Both the position numbers and the translations under genes were made by a program. Of a DNA stretch of 10,000 nucleotides, positions 1-7,810 are shown piece by piece (positions within the stretch are counted from its first letter, which is position 1; the number at the start of each line of letters is the position of its first letter). The notes beneath the pieces are model-generated. The model saw only the letters and a list, made by a program, of their open reading frames with translations, made no database searches and was not told the DNA's origin. Source of the stretch: Methanospirillum hungatei (GTDB lineage Archaea > Halobacteriota > Methanomicrobia > Methanomicrobiales > Methanospirillaceae); contig NZ_JAIWNS010000063.1 in NCBI RefSeq assembly GCF_020216685.1, positions 1 to 10,000 of the forward strand, written 5' to 3'.

Positions 1-1454
1 AACGACGCGGTGGACAGGGCAAACCGGTCAATAGAGCCATCACATATCCTGACATAACAGAGATTTCGTCCTCGGGGGGATTCAACGGCTGCAAGGGCAT
101 CTCCATCACAGACCTCAAACTCTGCCTGAACCGGCCCTTTTGGTATCTGCCTGACGAGTTCGGTAATGTACGCAAGGGATGCCAGGACCTCATCACCCTT
201 CAGGGCAAACCGTCCCAGGACATCACCGGTCATCCGGGTGAGCGGAGGAATGGGATGAGTTTCGTACAGGCCATAGGGATGATCTGACCTGACATCAAGT
301 GCCCGGCCGCTCGCCCGTGCCACCGGCCCGGATAGTGCCAGAGGATCGATGAGTGGCTCCCGCACCACCCCGGTTGTGGAGAACCGGTCAATAACAGACG
401 GGACAGAGAGGACCCAGGACAGGATGCCCTCAAGATCAACCCTGACCTTCATGAGCGTATCCGTCACCTCAACCAGCAGATCATCGGATATGTCATGGCT
501 GATACCGCCGATACCGATAATCCCTTTCAGGAACCGTGAACCGGTCAGGCGTTCACAAACCCGCTGCACCGTCTCGCGGAGAATGAGAAGCCGGCTTGCT
601 GCCGTGGAAAACGCAACATCGGTGACCATACCGGCCAGATCTGAGAGCAGTGACCAGGATCGTTCAAGCTCGAGGAAATACGCCCGGAGCCAGACTGCAC
701 GGGGCGGGACCTGTATTGATAAGATCTGTTCAACTGCCATCGCATAGCAGCAGGCATTGGCAACCGACTCATCTCCGCTCACTGACTCTGCAATGCTCAC
801 ACCCTGTTCAGGACTGCACCCCTCAGCACGTTTCTCAATACCCCGGTGCAGGTATCCAAGACGAATCTCAAGGTTTAAAATGTCCTCCCCAATCACCGAG
901 AACCGGAAATGCCCTGGCTCGATGATCCCTGCATGGACCGGTCCGACCGGAACCTGATACACCCCTGTCCCTTCCATGGTCCTGAATTCATAGGGAGCCG
1001 TATGGTCCGACGCCGTGATGGGGGTGATGGGGGCATTCTTGATACTCTTTTTTAATGGATAAAACCCGTCAGGATATGCTTCATGTAGGAAGAGTCTGCG
1101 GGTATCAGGAGAGCCGGCAAACTGAAGACCAAATCCATCAGTGATCGCCCGTTCAAACCTGCTCGCAGCAGGATAGATCTCCACAAGTGACTCAGGCATT
1201 CGGGTATTGAGGACCAGGACAAGATATTTCCTCATCTCTGTGAGCTCAAAGACATACCTTAGCACAAAGGAACCATCTTTCGCTTCTCTTTCGCAGAATA
1301 TCCAGACCAAACGGGACTCAAGAGCCAGAAGTGTCTCTGCAACCGCTCTGATACGCTCATCAGGCACTGCATAGGAGATGGTTGTCATATCTTCCCCTAT
1401 CAGCCATTCGGCCGGGAGGGAGAGGGCTGAATAATGTGCATGTACACCGGTCAT
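1..1454 (-). CDS. HyfG/HycE-type large subunit (NuoC-NuoD fusion) of an Ehr-like complex, lacking the first Ni ligands; 3' end cut by window
   Basis: 484 residues are visible in one open frame and the gene runs off at base 1. ATG at 1454 overlaps the preceding stop (ATGA), with GGGGTG at 1460-1465 as ribosome binding site. Residues about 20-140 are NuoC-like, ending in the family signature (DGFGL...F.G.PDTRRL.LHEAYPDGFYPLKK). From about 165 it is NuoD/[NiFe] large-subunit-like: GPVHAGIIEPGHF (171-183), RLGYLHRGIEK (198-208), and ESPRG (458-462), equivalent to EAPRG in HycE. Where HycE has E-R-V-C-G-I-C-G, this protein reads E-S-V-S-G-D-E-S (223-230), so both L1 cysteines are replaced (S226, E229) and the following His position is N233. 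The C-terminal L2 motif (DPCxxC in hydrogenases) would begin roughly 25-30 residues past the window edge. A normal NiFe centre is therefore unlikely. By family knowledge this matches Ehr complexes, thought to couple an unknown redox reaction to ion pumping on the cytoplasmic face. Confidence 0.87.
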   Translation of the reverse strand, partial: MTGVHAHYSALSLPAEWLIGEDMTTISYAVPDERIRAVAETLLALESRLVWIFCEREAKDGSFVLRYVFELTEMRKYLVLVLNTRMPESLVEIYPAASRFERAITDGFGLQFAGSPDTRRLFLHEAYPDGFYPLKKSIKNAPITPITASDHTAPYEFRTMEGTGVYQVPVGPVHAGIIEPGHFRFSVIGEDILNLEIRLGYLHRGIEKRAEGCSPEQGVSIAESVSGDESVANACCYAMAVEQILSIQVPPRAVWLRAYFLELERSWSLLSDLAGMVTDVAFSTAASRLLILRETVQRVCERLTGSRFLKGIIGIGGISHDISDDLLVEVTDTLMKVRVDLEGILSWVLSVPSVIDRFSTTGVVREPLIDPLALSGPVARASGRALDVRSDHPYGLYETHPIPPLTRMTGDVLGRFALKGDEVLASLAYITELVRQIPKGPVQAEFEVCDGDALAAVESPRGRNLCYVRICDGSIDRFALSTAS

Positions 1455-2920
1455 AGCTGCACCCCAAATCCCAGATCAGCAACCGCCGCAGCAAGGAAGG
1501 CTTCCTCCCCAGGTATCATCACGGTCCCAATCATGATTGAAAGGAGGAGAAGCAGAACAATGGGAACTTTCATGGAGAGAGGCGCCGTATAGGGCACCGG
1601 ACCTTCCCCGGCCGGGAACCTGACCGCCATCACCGGCAGGTAAAACCGGAGCAGGGCAACTCCTGCACAGGCAAACAAGAGAAGGACTATTGCCGGAATC
1701 CATACTGAGATCGCTGCAGCTGCCAGAAGTATCCCCACCTTTGAGAGAAAGAGCGGGAAGAGAGGCATTCCGATAAGAGCTGCACACCCTGCCATCACGG
1801 TTACCGCCGCAAAGGGCTGAAGCAGCAGGAGGTCTCCGATCTCGTCCTCACCGGTCCGTGTCGGAACCTTATACTGGCGGTGGAGGATACCGGCGGAGAA
1901 GAACAGACCTGCTTTGATGCAGGAATGCGAGAGCATATGAAAGAGTGCCCAGAATAGTGCCACCGGGCTTCCGATACCAATGCCAAGCAAGATGAACCCC
2001 ATATTCTCAATGGATGAGAAGGCGATAAGCGTCTTAAGCTTCTTCTGCCTGAGCATCGAGAGACAGGCGACCGAGATAGTAATCATGGCAAAGACGATCA
2101 GGAGAACTGATACCTGCCCGAACACCCCTGTCTCCTTCATGATCCCGGTCATCCGGAGGATTCCATACATCCCGATATTGAGTATTGCACCGGACAGAAC
2201 CGCACTTACCGCTGAAGGAGCCTTGGCATGAGCCAGAGGAAGCCAGGTATGAAATGGCACAATGCCTGATTTTGCTGCAAACCCGATAAAGAAGAAGACA
2301 AAGGCGATAAAGACCATGCCGCTGTCCAGACCGGCTGCTTCATCCACAATCTCTGTCCACAGAAGACTTCCGACACCGGTCTTATTCCTGACCGCCTCAA
2401 AGAGGAAGATGATCCCGATGAATGAGAAGAGCATCGAGGTTGAACAGATGAAGATGTACTTCAGCGATGCATCAATCGTTGCCCTGAGTGCAAGGATTGC
2501 AATGAGCACTGCAGAGAGAACGGTCGTCAGTTCTGCACAGATCCAGAACAGGGCAATATTGGGGGTGAAGATTGCCATGGTTGTAGCGGCAAGCAGGAAT
2601 GAGAATCCGAAATAAAATATCCGAAGACTTCTCTTCTCCAGATCCCCTGACCTGACCAGCCCGTCAATATATCCAACAGCATACAGAGCTGCTGCAGCAA
2701 AGATGATGCTGGTTGTGAGCATCACAAAAAGACTCATGTGATCGATGAGGAAGAACGGGGAATCGTCCCAGATCCCAGGAGATACGATAAAATACAGCGT
2801 TATTATGAGGGAAATAACCGGATGGATAACGCCAAGAAGGCTGAGTGACCGGTGTGTCCGGAGCAGCAGCTGCAAAAGAAGAATCACCATTGCAACCACC
2901 GGGTAGAGGACTGCTATCAT
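1451..2920 (-). CDS. HyfF/NuoN-type antiporter-like proton/ion-translocating membrane subunit
   Basis: This is a 489-residue polytopic membrane protein of the Mrp-antiporter/complex I family (NuoL/M/N, HyfB/D/F). It is one of two such subunits in this operon and is expected to form an ion-translocation channel. Visible landmarks are the glutamate in helix 5 (FWICAEL, E130), the family core around K217 (AAKSGIVPFHTWLP, then AHAKAPSAVSA.LSG), the helix 8-9 segment FSSIENMG (301-308), FHMLSHSCIKAGLFF with H332 and K336, and a late lysine in LFLSKVGIL (K394). Length fits NuoN/HyfF (about 485-525). ATG at 2920 overlaps the HyfE-like stop as ATGA and is preceded by a strong GGAGGGAT site. Its own stop overlaps the large-subunit start. 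HyfF is preferred over HyfD because of its position after the HyfE-like gene, but the paralogues are hard to separate. Confidence 0.9.
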   Translation of the reverse strand: MIAVLYPVVAMVILLLQLLLRTHRSLSLLGVIHPVISLIITLYFIVSPGIWDDSPFFLIDHMSLFVMLTTSIIFAAAALYAVGYIDGLVRSGDLEKRSLRIFYFGFSFLLAATTMAIFTPNIALFWICAELTTVLSAVLIAILALRATIDASLKYIFICSTSMLFSFIGIIFLFEAVRNKTGVGSLLWTEIVDEAAGLDSGMVFIAFVFFFIGFAAKSGIVPFHTWLPLAHAKAPSAVSAVLSGAILNIGMYGILRMTGIMKETGVFGQVSVLLIVFAMITISVACLSMLRQKKLKTLIAFSSIENMGFILLGIGIGSPVALFWALFHMLSHSCIKAGLFFSAGILHRQYKVPTRTGEDEIGDLLLLQPFAAVTVMAGCAALIGMPLFPLFLSKVGILLAAAAISVWIPAIVLLLFACAGVALLRFYLPVMAVRFPAGEGPVPYTAPLSMKVPIVLLLLLSIMIGTVMIPGEEAFLAAAVADLGFGVQL

Positions 2921-3609
2921 GCTATCCCTCCCTCTTCAGACAGCAGATGAAACTCCTCCAACCGGCTTTTATACTCCTCAATGGATGAGTCTATGCCGAC
3001 GGTCATGATGGATGTCAGGAGCACCAGGATGATGAGATCGATGACGATGACAAACTCGATGAAGAACGGCAGTTCAGTGACGAATAAACCAAAGGCAAGA
3101 ACCCCGTTCTCCATCGAGAGATAGCCGATGACCTTGGATATCGCCATCCTCCGAATGCACACCGCTAAAAGTCCCATCAGGACGAGGGATACCCCGATGA
3201 CCGAGCCTAAGAAGAACAGGCTGCTTGCTGCATAGAGTTTCTCAAGTATCTGTGCAAACGTGATATAGACCAGCAGAATGATGAGGATGCTGAGCATAAG
3301 GGCACCAGGAGGCCGGAGATAGGAGAATTTCAGATCCTGCTGAATATGTATCCGCTCCTGAATGAGCCTGATACATGCCGGAATCCCCCATACCTTGGAT
3401 ACCACTGTGAGGGCAGCGACCAGGAGGAGGATGGTATGTTCTTCAAGTACGACAAGGCCAAGAGCAATCAGAACCAGCAGGAAAGACTGGAACTGATATG
3501 TCCTGACCAGATTTTTAAGACTTCTTGATGAGAGGAGAAATCCCCCTGACACCAGAACCAGTATCAGGCATATCCTGATCCATACCGGTGCCACGTCGTT
3601 GAGTATCAC
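2917..3609 (-). CDS. HyfE-type membrane subunit (NuoK-like C-terminal part)
   Basis: The 230-residue hydrophobic protein has about seven predicted membrane helices, close to the usual length of HyfE (about 216). The C-terminal half carries the NuoK-like pattern: a positively charged turn (CIRRMAISK, 151-159), then IGYLSMENGVLAFGLF with E167, then an acidic helix containing E185 and D191. These buried carboxylates are typical of the ion-conducting part of complex I-like membrane arms. The start is GTG at 3609, chosen because it overlaps the HyfC stop (GTGA) and is preceded at 3613-3620 by GAGGTGAT, an essentially perfect match to the archaeal 16S tail. The last 25 residues are acidic and polar, probably cytoplasmic. 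It would link the HyfC-like heel to the two antiporter-like subunits. No key residue appears to be missing. Confidence 0.88.
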   Translation of the reverse strand: MILNDVAPVWIRICLILVLVSGGFLLSSRSLKNLVRTYQFQSFLLVLIALGLVVLEEHTILLLVAALTVVSKVWGIPACIRLIQERIHIQQDLKFSYLRPPGALMLSILIILLVYITFAQILEKLYAASSLFFLGSVIGVSLVLMGLLAVCIRRMAISKVIGYLSMENGVLAFGLFVTELPFFIEFVIVIDLIILVLLTSIMTVGIDSSIEEYKSRLEEFHLLSEEGGIA

Positions 3610-4547
3610 AGCATCACCTCGATGAATATCGTAAGAATTGAAAAGAAAAATGCAATCATGAAGAGATTTGGGATCTGGAAGAACCGCATCTTTGCATAGG
3701 CAGATTCAAAAAGCCCGATGATGACGCAGAGTACCGTCCCTTTCAGGAGGAACAACACTCCCCCAAGTATCAGGGCTCCGACTGACAACTCAAGAGCAAT
3801 CCCTGCCGGGACTATGATATTGAGGAGAATTGCCATAAGAAGGGTCTGTTTCACCGCATGGGAGAGTTCAAAGAGGGCAAGATTTCGGCCTGATGTGTCA
3901 AGCAGCATCCCCTCATGAACCATGGTAAGCTCTAGATGAGTCTCCGGGTTGTCCACCGGAACCCGCCCTGTTTCCACAATGATCAGGATAAAGAGCGGTA
4001 CTGAGAGGAGAAGAACCGTCGGGTTGTATGCAGGGAAGATCGTTGTCGCCGTTCTGAATATGTCGTGAATTGAAAAACTGCCCGTCACATATACCAACGC
4101 TGCAAACACGACCACAGTCACCGGTTCGATGATGGCAGACAGGCTCATCTCCCGTGAACTGCCCATTCCACCAAAGGTGCTTGCCGCATCAAGACCAAGC
4201 AGGGCTATGAGCAGCCGGCCGGCGACGAGAAGATAGAGGAATACGATGATATTGGCGGTGACCAGCTCCTGCTCAGGTATCCAGAAGAGCGGGACCATTA
4301 TGGCTGCAACCAGAAGTATTGACAGAGCAGCATACGGAGCAATCCGGGAGATACACCCTGCATACTCTGAATACAGCGTCTCTTTTCTGAAGAGCTTTGC
4401 AAGATTATAGTATCCTTGCAGAAGATGCGGGCCTTGTCTGCCCTGCACCCGTGCCTTTACCTTCTTTATGACCATCATGAAGAATGGCGATATCACAAGG
4501 ACAAACGCAACATTCAGAAGGGCGAAGATGAATGATTCTCCAATCAT
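3606..4547 (-). CDS. HyfC/HycD/NuoH-type membrane subunit
   Basis: A 313-residue membrane protein of the NuoH/HyfC family, the heel subunit that joins the peripheral redox module to the membrane ion pump. It shows the conserved cytoplasmic loop KKVKARVQGRQGPHLLQG (28-45) with the following YYNLAKLFRKE, and the loop ETGRVPVDNPETHLELTM (192-209), rich in the charged residues of the quinone-site/E-channel region in complex I. Length fits HyfC/HycD (307-322). I place the start at ATG 4547, which overlaps the previous stop as ATGA and has GGGTGG upstream. The open frame extends to 4688, but that extension is Cys/Arg/Pro-rich, non-membrane and lies inside the upstream gene, so it is not part of the protein. 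In E. coli hydrogenase-4 a HyfD gene sits between HyfC and HyfE; it is absent here. Confidence 0.92.
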   Translation of the reverse strand: MIGESFIFALLNVAFVLVISPFFMMVIKKVKARVQGRQGPHLLQGYYNLAKLFRKETLYSEYAGCISRIAPYAALSILLVAAIMVPLFWIPEQELVTANIIVFLYLLVAGRLLIALLGLDAASTFGGMGSSREMSLSAIIEPVTVVVFAALVYVTGSFSIHDIFRTATTIFPAYNPTVLLLSVPLFILIIVETGRVPVDNPETHLELTMVHEGMLLDTSGRNLALFELSHAVKQTLLMAILLNIIVPAGIALELSVGALILGGVLFLLKGTVLCVIIGLFESAYAKMRFFQIPNLFMIAFFFSILTIFIEVML

Positions 4548-6475
4548 GCCGACCACCCGAGGATGAGAATCAGCAGAATCACGGTGCAGAAGACATAGAG
4601 GACAAACCGGTCGATATCCCCGTTCTGAAGGGCTGCGACAAGGGATGCATACCGGTCTATCCTTCGTGCAGCCGGCAGGTAGAGGCATTCCTCAAAAAAT
4701 TTCATGAGATGGATACTTCCGGTTCCTGTTCTGAACAGACACTGGTGCTCATCAAGGTATTCCCGTGTTACGCATATCCGGGTCCGGTACACCGGGGCAA
4801 AAAACCTGACCACAGGCTCGGTAAACCCTGAACCGGTATACTCCATCTTGCTTGAGGGAGCTCTCATCCCACAGTCCCATGTCCGGGTTATCCGGGTTTT
4901 TCGTGAAGCATACGACCAGACCGCCACATACACCAGGACACTCGTCCCGAGGAGGAGGAGAAAGAGTACCAAAAGATCAGGGAGCAGTCCTGGATACCCA
5001 AGGAACGAGAAGATCTGACCTGAGAAGATACCAAGACCTGCACTCATCAGAGCCAGAACAGCCGGTCCTGCATACATCGGCCAGGGGACCTCCCGTGCAT
5101 GATATGCCCCCTCCGACCGGGGGAGTGCGAGAAAGGTCAGCCCGACTGCTTTCACAAAGGTTGTGACGGTCAGTGCCCCGGTCAGGCTGAAGAGGGAGAG
5201 CACAACCACCATGACGATCTGCAAAAGCGGGGAGAGTTCTGACAGACCACCGATAAGGGACATAATTATCAGAAACTCACCAATAAATCCGCTAAAGGGA
5301 GGGATTGATACGATGGACAGGACACCGATGAAGAAAAGTCCGCCGGTCCAGGGCATCCTGACAAGGATTCCACCCATCTCATCAATATTCCTGGTCCCTG
5401 CAGCCTGGCAGACCGACCCTGCGGTCAGGAATAACAGCCCCTTGAACAACCCATGACTGATGGCATGAAAGACTGCCCCTGCGATCGCCATCAAAGCAAG
5501 GGCCGGGGATCCGAATACTGTGAAGAGAACCCAAAGACCAGTCCCTATCAGAATAATCCCCGTATTATCAATGGATGAGTAGGCGAGCAGGCCCTTTATA
5601 TCCTGTTCCTTTAAGGCATACATCACCCCAAGCACCGCCGAAAGGCACCCGAATGCCAGGATAAGAAATCCCCATGCAGCGTTTGGAGCATAGAATCCGG
5701 TTACCACCCGGAGCAGGGCATACAGAGCCGTGCTTATCATCATCCCGGACATCAGGGCCGAAACCGGCGATGGTGCGGCAGGATGCGCATGGGGAAGCCA
5801 TTTATGAAACGGAATGACCCCTGATTTGATAGCAATACCAAAAAACAGGCAGAGGAACGAGAGGGATATGAGAGGATCGGATCCGGACAGATGAGAGGGA
5901 TACTCCCAAGACCCGGTACTCACACACATCAATAGTATCCCCAGGAAAACAAATACCGTTGAGATCTGAGTCATTGCCAGGTAAAAGAGGGAGGCATACC
6001 GTGTTTTCTCCTCCTCAAACTCCGTCAGGACCAGGAAGAAGGAGAGGATAGCCATGAGTTCCCAGAATACCAGGAATGCAATGGTTGTTCCTGCCAGGAT
6101 GACGAGCAGCATACTCAGCAAAAACAAGGGGATGAACCCTGACACCACATATCTTCGCCGGTTTCCATGCATCCGGTCAAGATATCCGGGTGTGTAGAGT
6201 GCAACCGCAAGACTCAGCATCCCAAGCAGGATACAAAACAGCGCAGACAGGCGATCAATACCGATGCATATCGGAAATGTTACCCATTCGCCCTGAAAGA
6301 GAATGGTCTTTGCAGATGACACCAGAAGACAGGGGAGTGAGAAGAGCGTGAGCAGAATACCGCCACCGCCCATGATTATCGAAGAAACTGACCATATTCG
6401 TTTTTTTCGGATGCACAGAGGGATGACCCCTGAAAGAGCATAGAGGAGTACGATGAAAAGAAATATTTCAGACAT
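4544..6475 (-). CDS. HyfB/NuoL-type antiporter-like proton/ion-translocating membrane subunit
   Basis: First gene of the operon, 643 residues, a large multi-helix protein of the Mrp-antiporter/NuoL family. Diagnostic residues are E139 in helix 5 (FWELM), K217 in the core motif (AIKSGVIPFHKWLPHAHPAAPSPVSALMSG), H340 and K345 (ISHGLFKGLLF), and E400 in the late amphipathic helix (PPFSGFIGEFL). The C-terminal cytoplasmic stretch has TWDCGMRAP...YTGSGFTEPVVRFF (532-559), which resembles the HyfB/HycC ending rather than NuoL, supporting assignment to a hydrogenase-4-like complex. ATG 6475 is the natural start, since the hydrophobic N-terminus begins immediately. The ribosome binding site is weak (GTGG about 5 bases upstream). 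Its stop overlaps the HyfC-like start by four bases. It probably pumps ions at the far end of the membrane arm; whether H+ or Na+ cannot be told from the sequence. Confidence 0.92.
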   Translation of the reverse strand: MSEIFLFIVLLYALSGVIPLCIRKKRIWSVSSIIMGGGGILLTLFSLPCLLVSSAKTILFQGEWVTFPICIGIDRLSALFCILLGMLSLAVALYTPGYLDRMHGNRRRYVVSGFIPLFLLSMLLVILAGTTIAFLVFWELMAILSFFLVLTEFEEEKTRYASLFYLAMTQISTVFVFLGILLMCVSTGSWEYPSHLSGSDPLISLSFLCLFFGIAIKSGVIPFHKWLPHAHPAAPSPVSALMSGMMISTALYALLRVVTGFYAPNAAWGFLILAFGCLSAVLGVMYALKEQDIKGLLAYSSIDNTGIILIGTGLWVLFTVFGSPALALMAIAGAVFHAISHGLFKGLLFLTAGSVCQAAGTRNIDEMGGILVRMPWTGGLFFIGVLSIVSIPPFSGFIGEFLIIMSLIGGLSELSPLLQIVMVVVLSLFSLTGALTVTTFVKAVGLTFLALPRSEGAYHAREVPWPMYAGPAVLALMSAGLGIFSGQIFSFLGYPGLLPDLLVLFLLLLGTSVLVYVAVWSYASRKTRITRTWDCGMRAPSSKMEYTGSGFTEPVVRFFAPVYRTRICVTREYLDEHQCLFRTGTGSIHLMKFFEECLYLPAARRIDRYASLVAALQNGDIDRFVLYVFCTVILLILILGWSA

Positions 6476-6510
6476 AAAACCACGTCGGGGTTCGTTCTAT
6501 AATGCAGATG

Positions 6511-6520
6511 TAAGAATAAA
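6511..6520 (-). promoter_or_regulatory. Possible TATA box for the Ehr-like operon
   Basis: On the minus strand this reads TTTATTCTTA, about 35 bases upstream of the ATG at 6475. With archaeal spacing of about 25 bases, initiation would fall near 6490 and leave a leader of roughly 15-20 bases. A second TATA-like string (ATTATAGA, about 6495-6502) and a third (CTTTATCG near 6574-6582) make the choice uncertain. Confidence 0.3.
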
Positions 6521-6623
6521 TTCAGGGACGATACGTATGATCGAACCGGAATTACAGATTAGAAGGAAATAGACGATAAAGGTTTCCTGCATATCAGGAC
6601 TTCAGAGAACAAACCTAAAGAAA

Positions 6624-6634
6624 GCATATATATG
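6624..6634 (+). promoter_or_regulatory. TATA box for the SLOG-like gene
   Basis: GCATATATATG lies in an AT-rich stretch, preceded by a purine-rich AAAGAAA that could serve as the BRE. The TATA centre is about 28 bases before the ATG at 6657. Normal archaeal spacing would therefore start the RNA within a few bases of the start codon, giving a very short or absent leader. This fits the lack of a Shine-Dalgarno site there. The core CATATATATG is a perfect palindrome. Confidence 0.6.
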
Positions 6635-6656
6635 ACAGATTTTAATTATTAAGGGC

Positions 6657-7064
6657 ATGAAAAAATTAATCATCTCCGGTCCACGCACATGCCGGAAATT
6701 TACCACGGTTTCTAATGAAATCGCGAAATATATCAAAGAAATCAATGGTGTTGACGAGATTATCACCGGCGGTTCTACTGGTGTCGACCTCATCGCAAAG
6801 GAGTTTGCGGAACAGAATAAAATCGCATACAAAGAGTTTGCACCGAATTGGCAGGACGATTTGAATGCCGCAGGCCTGGTCAGAGACGCGCGGATGGCAG
6901 AGTACGGGACTCATCTCCTGGTCCTCTCCAACGGAGCCTCAAAAGAATCCAGAAACCTGATTGCAGAAGCAAAAAAGAATAACCTCACCATCAAGACCAT
7001 TGGATACGTAGAAGAGATGCTCATCGAGATGAAACAGCCGGTCATGAATCCGACTGCCATCTAA
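6657..7064 (+). CDS. Small Rossmann-like SLOG-superfamily protein (DUF2493/YspA-like)
   Basis: A 135-residue soluble protein with the layout of the DUF2493 branch of the SLOG superfamily (predicted nucleotide-derivative binders related to DprA and LOG). The first strand is followed by SGPR (7-10), then a helix, then the glycine-rich TGGSTGVD (37-44) followed by a helix (LIAKEFAEQ). Next comes a loop with F61-A-P-N-W65, then AGLVRDARMAEYGTHLLVL (72-90), matching the family's R(N)xxM....D.LI(A/V) pattern. In the family the G-rich loop and the R/N-rich segment form the ligand pocket. The N-terminus is short and starts directly with the first strand, so ATG 6657 is right even though no Shine-Dalgarno site precedes it. 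It is a single gene between its own promoter and an oligo-T terminator, divergent from the Ehr-like operon. The ligand and role are unknown; other SLOG proteins bind nucleotides, nucleobases or cytokinin-like molecules. No partner gene is adjacent. Confidence 0.8.
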   Translation: MKKLIISGPRTCRKFTTVSNEIAKYIKEINGVDEIITGGSTGVDLIAKEFAEQNKIAYKEFAPNWQDDLNAAGLVRDARMAEYGTHLLVLSNGASKESRNLIAEAKKNNLTIKTIGYVEEMLIEMKQPVMNPTAI

Positions 7065-7066
7065 CC

Positions 7067-7075
7067 TTTTTTTTT
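7067..7075 (+). terminator. Oligo-T terminator after the SLOG-like gene
   Basis: A run of nine T begins three bases after the stop codon, with no convincing hairpin before it. Oligo-T on the non-template strand is enough to end transcription in archaea. Confidence 0.6.
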
Positions 7076-7105
7076 AATACATTCTCTACCCTTTCATACC
7101 AATAC

Positions 7106-7127
7106 AAAAAAGTTCGGGTTAAACCCG
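7106..7127 (-). terminator. Hairpin plus T-run terminator for the carbonic anhydrase gene
   Basis: On the minus strand, CGGGTTTAACCCG (7127-7115) forms a small GC-rich stem-loop. It is followed after three bases by six T (the A-run at 7106-7111), 15 bases past the carbonic anhydrase stop. It sits back to back with the T-run of the convergent gene, so the 77-base gap is fully used by two terminators. Confidence 0.6.
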
Positions 7128-7141
7128 TAATACCATTCTGT

Positions 7142-7756
7142 CTATTCTCCCTTCAAAGGTCTGCCAGGATCGACAACCTCAAGCTGTGCGGTTGACATCC
7201 GGTAATAGAGTCCGACCACCCTGAGCTTTCCTGCATCTTCGGCGTCCTTGACCACGCTGTAGGTGCGGAGATGTGCAAGCTGGAGTTTCACATTCTCAAT
7301 CTCAAGTTCTGACTGCCATTTCCTGGCCTCTTCAGGATCAGAGGGTTTTTCTCCCTTCTTTTCAACGGCATCCAGGGCCGTATGGGCATGTCTAAGCCAT
7401 CCGGGGATCAGAACATCATCACCACTCTTCTTTTCGGCCAGTGCTTTCATGGCACCACACTCTTCATGACCGCACACAACCAGCGTGTTTATCTTCAGAT
7501 GGCGAATCCCGTACTCCAGAAATGTCCCGACATTCCAGTCTCCGGGGGGGACGATATTCCCAATGTTCCGGTGGACAAAGATCTCTCCTGGCTTTGCATG
7601 ACAGGTGATCTCTGGTGCGACTCTTGAGTCACAGCACCCGATCATCATGACATGCGGGTTCTGCCCCTTGAGAAGGGCTTTGTAATACTCAATATTCTCT
7701 GCGTATTCATTCTCTACGAAGGTCTGATTCCCTTCCATTAACTTTTCAATTCCCAT
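7142..7756 (-). CDS. Beta-class carbonic anhydrase (carbonate dehydratase)
   Basis: Catalyses CO2 + H2O to bicarbonate + H+. In a methanogen it would balance CO2 for methane formation with bicarbonate for carboxylations. The 204-residue protein has the full beta-class active site: C42-D43-S44-R45 (first zinc ligand and the Asp/Arg dyad), and H97 and C100 in CGHEECGA (second and third ligands). Supporting blocks are GEIFVHRNIGNIVPP (57-71) and a C-terminal GLYYRMSTAQLEVV (182-195) typical of the fold. Length matches bacterial/plant-type enzymes (about 200-220) rather than the short archaeal Cab type (about 170). I choose ATG 7756 because GGGAGAT lies about six bases upstream and a TATA-like box lies further up. 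The open frame extends to a TTG at 7813, but that adds 19 unconserved residues and would overlap the presumed promoter. Single gene, not in an operon. Confidence 0.95.
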   Translation of the reverse strand: MGIEKLMEGNQTFVENEYAENIEYYKALLKGQNPHVMMIGCCDSRVAPEITCHAKPGEIFVHRNIGNIVPPGDWNVGTFLEYGIRHLKINTLVVCGHEECGAMKALAEKKSGDDVLIPGWLRHAHTALDAVEKKGEKPSDPEEARKWQSELEIENVKLQLAHLRTYSVVKDAEDAGKLRVVGLYYRMSTAQLEVVDPGRPLKGE

Positions 7757-7810
7757 GTTATCTCCCAGGGTCCTTATCACATAAGGATTACAGATCGTGA
7801 ACTGAAGAGC

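Noticed and set aside
349..957. Plus-strand open frames over the first kilobase
   Set aside because: They are antisense to the hydrogenase-like large-subunit frame, which is open over the whole of 1-1454 and carries clear family motifs. The plus frames are Ser/Arg/Thr-rich with no recognisable pattern.
4548..4688. 47-residue N-terminal extension of the HyfC-like gene
   Set aside because: It lies inside the HyfB-like gene, is Cys/Pro/Arg-rich with no family similarity, and the ATG at 4547 has the standard ATGA overlap and gives the family length.
7115..7127. CGGGTT-AACCCG palindrome as a transcription-factor operator
   Set aside because: It lies between two convergent gene ends and is followed by a T-run on the minus strand, so a terminator is the simpler reading.
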